Of a stretch of 64,000 nucleotides of DNA, positions 55,897 through 64,000 are shown one piece after another (position 1 is the stretch's first letter; each line of letters opens with the position of its first letter). The stretch covers positions 4,832,501 through 4,896,500 of the forward strand of contig JABELC010000001.1 in the NCBI GenBank assembly GCA_028455995.1, given 5' to 3'. The position numbers were made by a program, and so were the translations under genes. The notes under the pieces were generated by a model, which was given only the letters and a program-made list of their open reading frames with translations, did no database searches and was not told where the DNA came from. The stretch comes from Scleromitrula shiraiana (Eukaryota > Ascomycota > Leotiomycetes > Helotiales > Sclerotiniaceae).

Positions 55897-57141
55897 CTAT
55901 TTAGAAGCCTTCTTCCCCTCATTCGCAGCATTCTTAACCACATTAGCCCCCTCAACCTGAGGAGGATCAAGCGGTCTCGAAAGTCCCACACGATCCTGAG
56001 TACTGTAGGTAGCGATACCACCGTTCTGACCAACTTCGGTGATTAATTCCTTGCGACGGGTGTCGACTAGGAGACGGATGAGATCGGGGCGCATGTAGTG
56101 GCCGCCGAAATCGGCTAGGGCTTTGGGGAGATGGGATTGGTCGAGGTCGATCTGTGGTAGAGTGGTTGCGTTAGTTGGTTATTTAGTAATTGGGATGAGG
56201 AGGGAGAAGGGAGAGAGGAGGAGGAGAAAAAATACACACTTCAACAAACATCAAGCCCTCAAAGTCCTCACTAGCCTTGCTCAAGAGTTGACCATCTGGA
56301 CCAAAGATGCGACTGTTTCCGTTATAGAGATTGTGATCCTCGCGCTCAACTCCAGGTGGTGTATTCTTATCAACACCTTCCTTAGAGATACGCTGGAAGG
56401 GAGCAAGAACATATGTTCCAGTCTCGATGGCATAGGCCGGTGATACGATATCCGAGTTTGGGTTACTGACGTTGGTCCATGGGTCGAGTGGGGTACGGGT
56501 CTCCTCGTGGGGGTATATAGGCCAGCCTGCGATGTGGACCTGTTCGCCCTCGGAAACATTCATAGATTTCAAGAACGGGTTCATGTTTTCCCAGCAGTTC
56601 AACTGTCCGATTCTTCCGATGTCGGTTTGAACAACACTCTTGAAAGTATCACCAGCTCCGTCACCATAGACGAGTTTCTCGACGTGGGTGGGCTTTATCT
56701 TGCGGCGGTGGTTGATGATATCTCCGGTTGGAGAGATCAAGACTTGCGAGATGTAGAGGGAAGCGAGATCGAGCTCGCTGTAGCCGAGGGAGACGTAGAT
56801 GGCATTTTCGCGGGCGGCTTCACGGATACGACGCATTTCGTCGGAGTCAGATGGGAGGGAATTCTCGCGGTAGGACTTCAACATGGGGAGGGATTGTTGG
56901 TAGTTGATCTTCCACATGAAGTAGGGGTAGCCGGGAATCCCTGATGGATTTGTTAGCAATGAAAGGTGTTGGTTAGAATAGATGGTTACTTGCAAACTTC
57001 GGGGAAGGCAATGAGTTTGCATCCTGCTTTTCCGGCTTCATTGATCCAATGGATGGTCTTGCGGACGGATTCTTCAAGGTCGAACCAACCAGGCTCGGCT
57101 TGAACAGCTGCAGCCTTATACTTCTTGATTTGAGCAGGCAT
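55897..57141 (-). CDS. Cyanide hydratase (nitrilase superfamily)
   Basis: Three minus-strand exons, 57141-56994, 56940-56240 and 56151-55897, encode 367 aa. The nitrilase triad is present: Glu48 in AFPEV, Lys130 in HRRKIKPTHVEK and Cys165 in GQLNCWENMNP. The signatures WIPGYPYFMWK, HVEKLVYGDGAGD and GHYMRPDLIRLL are those of fungal cyanide hydratases, which turn hydrogen cyanide into formamide and let plant pathogens tolerate cyanogenic hosts. The first intron uses a GC donor: exon 1 ends GAAGTTT and the intron begins GCAAGT. Only this join restores the invariant Trp of EVWIPGYP. A gene model restricted to GT-AG introns would misplace the N-terminus. Confidence 0.93.
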
Positions 57142-59056
57142 TTTGATGACGGGTTGAATATTTAAATTAGTTGATGATGTTATGATGAGTGTATGAATGA
57201 TAATAAGATGATGATGGTGGAAAAGAAGACATCTCAGCCGGATATAGAGACATATTTATACAAATTATCAAACCATATTTCCTTCTCAAATATCAAAGAA
57301 AGAAAGATAGATAATCTCCAACGTATTGCAATAGAATCAATCATACGATTCAACCCAATTCAAATCCCGCGGGTCTATATTGATGACAACACTCATTGCC
57401 AATTATCGCTATTGATGTAACCAATCGACCGGGTTCTAGAAAAACATGTACACTCGAGATCGATTTCATCTTGGAAAATCTATAATAAACATACCATTCA
57501 ATGTAATATTGCCTTAATACATCCATATATTCATCTCAGTACCCAGCCTTAAGAATTGCGGGGTTGAAAACTAGATAGAATAGGCGTTTGAATTCTTGCA
57601 TATCATTCATATATCGGAGGTTCGGAAAATCCCCAATATCAAGAATATCCACAGGTTTCTTTGACAAAAAAAGTCTTCATACATTATGCAGTACCGCATT
57701 ATATCCGAATGCATCAATAACAAACTCATTGGTATACTACATACAAATGAGTTCTGTAGATAATATTGCGGAATAGCCAGCCCGAATACCCAAAACATAA
57801 CCGGTGCATCCATCAATCAACCACCTACACCCAATACCTCTTCACACAAGCACCTACCTACCTACCTACCTACCTACAGTAGACAGAGATTATAAGCCTA
57901 AGCCCAACAACCCTAGAATTTCCTCTAAAATCCCATCGATACAAACACAAACGCAAATGCAAGATGATGTTACAACACCAACTAGACTTTCAAATCCCGG
58001 GACTACAATTTCTTTCCGGCATATTTAGCTAATTTAATTATATAACATCATAACATGATATCTCATCTCATTACATCCCGTCCCGTTCTAGGCCGGCATG
58101 CAACGCATCGCGCGCTAGATAGTTTGTTTTTATTAATCAACTGCATGTATGAGATAGATGGATGGATGGATGGATGGATGGATGGGTTGGTATAGGGAAA
58201 TGTAGGTAGGTATAGTAAAAGAGTGTACATGTTTGATGTATTTGGAGAAAATAAATATATACCGATAAATGCCCTGCTTATATTTTAAATACCGAATTTG
58301 ATCTAATAAGATGTGATATGATATAATAATAAAAGATGAAATTAAGAAAGAGAGAAGATGATATATACTGCCTTTTCTTCTCAATTTATAATTCTTCTCT
58401 TGGAATGCTCCTCCTTCTTATCCTTCTCTCTCTTTCTCTACCACATATACATGTTAATTAGTGTTGTATAAAAAATCGTTGATAACCTCCTTCAAACAAA
58501 CAAATAAACCAATACCCTCACATTTATCGAATAGTTTATCTTGGATGTGTTTAAACTCAAAGGAAGATAGATATATGGTTATGCGATCTTATATTTGATA
58601 ATGAGGATGGATGGATGGAATGTGTATGCTACTTGGGTGAGACGAGAAGAGAAGAGAAGAGAGGAGGGAAGTAAGTAGAATATATTTCTTCAAAAAACCA
58701 CTTCGTGGGAATTGTAGTAGATGGATCATGTGTGGATCGTTGGGGAGCGGGAGAGTTATTATTGTACGATGTTGTGTGGGTGGGAAGGAGGAGGATATGG
58801 TGTGATATAGTATTTTATTCTTATTATTTGTGGATATGGATGGTAGTTATCCAAGTTCTTTCTATCTTTATATATTTTGGTTGGTTGATTTCTTAACTCC
58901 ATCCTATACTTGTTTGTATGTATGGCTTCCTTCATTGCAGATCGTGTCGTGACATACGGCGTTGATTATATATAGTCATAGTAGATCTCCTCCTTCCTTC
59001 CACCACATCTAACCCCACTCCACGATCCTCATCCTCTTTTTCTCCCTCCCCCCTCT
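57142..59056. other. Gene-poor interval with tetranucleotide microsatellites
   Basis: 1.9 kb without a supported gene. CCTA repeats lie at about 57855-57877, GGAT repeats at about 58154-58183 and (GAAGA)n at about 58643-58660. Short frames overlapping them are not genes. The right end is C-rich and runs into the PEX12 stop. Confidence 0.55.
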
Positions 59057-60409
59057 CTAAACCAGCACCCTCCTCAACCCCCCCACACCCCCCAAAACCC
59101 TCCTCCCACTAACCGCACACCTCCCCATCCCACTCTCCCACTTCCCCTCTCTCCCTCCATTCCCATTGCCATCACTCCCACCCCTCATAAACCCCTCCTG
59201 CACCTCACTCCCCCCCTCGATCCACCTATGAATACAAGTATAACAATACACGTAACCCGTCTGACACGCCGTCGGCGTAACGATTTCGCCCCTGCAAATG
59301 GGACAGACGTCTTCTCCTTTTTCTAGGGGGGCGACTACGAAGATTGGGAGGAGGGAGAGGGAGGAGATGGGGGGATTGGCGGGGATGTACTCTTGGTTTT
59401 CTTGTTCTTTTTCGTTCTCGTGTTGATTTTGATTTTCGTTTGGTTTTTGTTGTGAAGACAAGGATGAGGTGGGTTGAGAAGAAGCATAAGGCGACACATA
59501 AGAAGTAACAGGCGGTGGTAACTCCAACCCCTCCGTCGCCTTCCTCCCCAACTGTCTCGCAAAATCCGACGCATGCCACCACTCCAAAAACTTGAGCGCA
59601 AAAATACTCGTCGGCAGTAAGAATTTCAAACTGCCCAATACCCTTCTCCCCGCAATTCTCGGATCTAATAGACTCGTAACTCCTAGATTTGAATTCCTCG
59701 TCGATGATTGAGAATCTGCATTTCCTAAAGCTTCGAATGCTTGGAAATCTGCTTGCGAAAGTCGTCGGAGCCGGGTTCCTATGAGCCAGAGGAAGGGGTC
59801 ATTATATTTACTATTGTCGAATAAGTATGCAAGGTTAAAAGCTAGCATGCTGAAATAATAAGCTGCATTTATGGAGGGATATATATTTCTAAGGAACCAT
59901 CGGTAGTAATGCAGGAATCTTTGCTTGAGCGTTGGATTTGGGGGAAGCCGCGTATAGGAAGCGCCGAGGAGGGCGCGGGGAGCATTTATCTCGTGGGATT
60001 CATCGAGACGGCGCTTTAGATATGGGATGCCGATTGTGACGAGTAGGTTTTTGTAGATGTCGGAAGTGGTGAGTTTGAGGGTTTCGCGGAGGGAAGAGGA
60101 TGCGTGGGTGGTGGTTAGGGGGAGGCTGCCAACGGGGGTATGGAGCGTGCGTTCGCGTTTTAGGGAGTAGAAGTTTTCGACGAAGGTGGAGGAGTAGGTG
60201 GTTAGGTAGTGGTGTTCTATGGTTAGGAAGAGGAGGGCGTAGATTTCGTGGAAGGAGTTGAGGATTGGGAGGAGGTGACGGGGATGGCGGTGAGTTGCGA
60301 CGGTTAGGAGGTAGTGGAGGGAGGGTGGTAGGAGGGATGATAGTTGATTGGAGGAGAGAAGTTCGAAAAGTGAGGGTTTGTAGGGATCGAGTGGTGGAGT
60401 GGTAGACAT
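59057..60409 (-). CDS. PEX12: Peroxin 12, RING-type E3 of the peroxisomal import complex
   Basis: A single minus-strand exon of 450 aa. The N-terminus PPLDPYKPSLFELLSSNQL and the HALF-like region through YLKRRLDE match Pex12, followed by membrane segments (about residues 190-285: YPSINAAYYFSMLAFNLAYL, GSLKFLLPTSIFALKFLEWW). A polar linker rich in Gln/Asn/Glu (about 310-345) precedes the degenerate RING finger CPICRGEIVTPTAC ... YCYTCIHRWI. Pex12 has only part of the zinc-binding set, as here. With Pex2 and Pex10 it ubiquitinates the import receptor Pex5 at the peroxisome membrane. Confidence 0.93.
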   Translation of the reverse strand: MSTTPPLDPYKPSLFELLSSNQLSSLLPPSLHYLLTVATHRHPRHLLPILNSFHEIYALLFLTIEHHYLTTYSSTFVENFYSLKRERTLHTPVGSLPLTTTHASSSLRETLKLTTSDIYKNLLVTIGIPYLKRRLDESHEINAPRALLGASYTRLPPNPTLKQRFLHYYRWFLRNIYPSINAAYYFSMLAFNLAYLFDNSKYNDPFLWLIGTRLRRLSQADFQAFEALGNADSQSSTRNSNLGVTSLLDPRIAGRRVLGSLKFLLPTSIFALKFLEWWHASDFARQLGRKATEGLELPPPVTSYVSPYASSQPTSSLSSQQKPNENQNQHENEKEQENQEYIPANPPISSLSLLPIFVVAPLEKGEDVCPICRGEIVTPTACQTGYVYCYTCIHRWIEGGSEVQEGFMRGGSDGNGNGGREGKWESGMGRCAVSGRRVLGGVGGLRRVLV

Positions 60410-60847
60410 CTTGAGTTGTGAGTAGAGTTGTTACTACTTTATTCATGTAGATTGTTGTCGGAGTGGTAATGATTCAATACTTGGTCGTTATTATGAGAAG
60501 ATTGGTAGTATTTGAAGGAGATTTGGGAAACTGCTAGCTTGTAATGAAACTTGCATTGTATTCAAGATAGTATTGAGCTATAAAAATCATCTAATAATAT
60601 TTAATAATTAGAACTGTACAACGCAAATGTGAAGACAAAAAGTTGTCAATGAAGCATTGGTCGCGGCATTGGTCGCGAGGCTGCGATGCCGAGGTTCCTG
60701 ATTAGCTTGGGGCTAGTTAGCTTTGAATCTAGAGATGAAATCAAATCATCATGTGATAGAATTCCGTGTTGTATATATATGTAAATAGAACAAATCCAGA
60801 ATCGTAATTCATTATTGAATGAGTTGTCATAATTCATTCAACGAAAT
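60410..60847. other. Intergenic upstream of PEX12 and the tRNA
   Basis: AT-rich. A tandem GGTCGCGGCATT/GGTCGCGAGGC duplication lies at about 60659-60681. No gene is supported. Confidence 0.5.
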
Positions 60848-60930
60848 GGCCTACTGGCCCAATGGCTAAGGCGTCTGACTTCGAGTACGAAATCATCAGA
60901 AGATTGCAGGTTCGATCCCTGCGTGGGTCA
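60848..60930 (+). tRNA. tRNA-Arg (anticodon TCG) with a 10-nt intron
   Basis: The acceptor arms GGCCTAC and GTGGGTC pair (two G-U), followed by discriminator A at 60930. The anticodon stem TCTGA/TCAGA encloses loop CTTCGA; the anticodon TCG at 60881-60883 reads CGA (Arg). The intron GTACGAAATC (60885-60894) sits one base 3' of the anticodon, the normal eukaryotic position. The T arm GCAGG-TTCGATC-CCTGC contains the B box. The mature length is 73 nt. A T5 run at 60939-60943 is the RNA polymerase III terminator. Confidence 0.93.
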
Positions 60931-60938
60931 ATATTAAA

Positions 60939-60943
60939 TTTTT
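60939..60943 (+). terminator. Pol III terminator of the tRNA-Arg gene
   Basis: Five consecutive T residues, nine bases after the discriminator base. Confidence 0.7.
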
Positions 60944-63202
<2,259 letters not shown>

Positions 63203-64000
63203 ATGGCTATGGCTCCGATGTCTAATTCGAGAATATGGAGCTGGTTACTCTTGTTTATAACAATTTCCATAACGGATGCTTTTTACATCCCAGGTATGTT
63301 CATGTCATTTACTACACACAATTTGCAGGTCAATCGCGAGAAGTTCCCAGACTTGAAAGAAAATAAATACTGATGCTTGTAATTATCAATAGGTTGGTCA
63401 ATTAAAAGTTATAAAGACAATGAAGCTATTCCTCTACTCGTTAATAAAGTCTACTCCGATAATACTCAATTACAATATGCCTACTACGATCTCCCATTCG
63501 TTTGTCCTCCTACCGGTGTTCGTCATGCAGGATCATCACTTCTCAGTGGTCAAAGTATATCGTTAAACTTAGGAGAAGTTTTACGAGGGGATCGAATTTC
63601 ACAATCTGATATCGAATTGATAATGGGAAAAGATCAAGAATGTAATTTCTTATGTTCGAAAACCGTCAGTCGAAGGGATTTAAAACGTGCAAAGGAATTG
63701 GTTAAAGATGGATATGTTGTTGAATGGATTGTGGATAACTTACCTGGAGCTACCAGTTTCGTTACAGTGGATAAATCGAGGAAATATTATGCAGCTGGTT
63801 TTAAATTGGGATACAAGGATTTCTCTCCAACTAACGGGAAACCAAGATACTTTATCAACAACCACCTTACAATCGTTCTGAGATATAGGAAAGCTCCTGG
63901 AAAAGATGGAGTAAAAGGTGGAAAGGTTATTGTCGGGTTCGAAGTTTACACAAAGAGTGTTGGACCTGATAAGAGATTGGAATCCGGATGCCCTGCAGAC
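63203..64000 (+). CDS. TM9/EMP70-family (nonaspanin) protein, 5' part; 3' truncated by window
   Basis: Exons 63203-63293 and 63393-64000+ give the first 232 residues; the rest lies beyond the window. Residues 1-27 are a signal peptide (MAMAPMSNSRIWSWLLLFIT ... TDAFYIPG). The join in phase 1 gives YIPGWSIKSYKDNEAIPLLV. The lumenal domain markers of the family follow: YYDLPFVCPPTG, LGEVLRGDRI, YVVEWIVDNLPGAT, YAAGFKLGY, and YFINNHLTIVLRYR. TM9 proteins have nine helices and sit in Golgi/endosomal membranes, where they act in sorting, adhesion and copper handling. The second ATG (63209) is an alternative start two codons in. Confidence 0.9.

Overview
The window is nuclear DNA of a filamentous ascomycete, most likely a leotiomycete of the Botrytis/Sclerotinia type (inference). 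Genes are spaced 0.3-3 kb apart and cut by short introns (about 47-170 nt) with GTATGT-like donors and CTAAC/CTGAT-like branch sites. The gene set is fungal: Dicer-like RNase, Rds1, a PTH11/rhodopsin-type receptor, PEX12, cyanide hydratase and deuterolysin. No bacterial, phage or CRISPR features are present. All exon joins were worked out by hand from reading frame, splice signals and protein-family continuity.

Layout. 0-10 kb: the 3' end of an unknown coiled-coil gene, a Leu5-type mitochondrial CoA carrier, a ubiquitin C-terminal hydrolase (UCH copy 1), a ZIP zinc transporter (Yke4/ZIP7 type) and a fungal multi-pass membrane protein. 10-15.7 kb: a gene-poor accessory stretch with small, highly charged genes, two of them diverged tandem duplicates. 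15.7-21.7 kb: two divergent genes sharing a histidine-rich motif, with a small inverted-repeat element between them. 22-28 kb: a Dicer-like gene (DCL1 type). 28.5-35.3 kb: Tap42, a BTB protein, a broken deuterolysin fragment beside a propeptide-like gene, and a pyridoxamine phosphate oxidase. 35.7-46.2 kb: an Rds1-like secreted protein, two related terminal-inverted-repeat elements (0.46 kb and 1.4 kb, AT-rich), a seven-helix receptor whose tail carries stop codons, and a GH16 glucanase. 46.5-54.7 kb: UCH copy 2, a type-B carboxylesterase, a DUF7730-like gene and a large coiled-coil protein. 55.9-64 kb: cyanide hydratase, PEX12, an intron-containing tRNA-Arg, a long AAT microsatellite and the 5' part of a TM9/EMP70 gene cut by the window edge.

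The genes form no single pathway. Housekeeping genes alternate with secreted or pathogenicity-associated enzymes and with mobile-element debris. The points most worth a second look are the shared motif of the divergent pair at 15.7-21.7 kb, the two UCH copies (one with the catalytic Asp replaced by Glu), the pair of related inverted-repeat elements and the decayed genes near them, and the tandem charged-protein genes at 11-14 kb.
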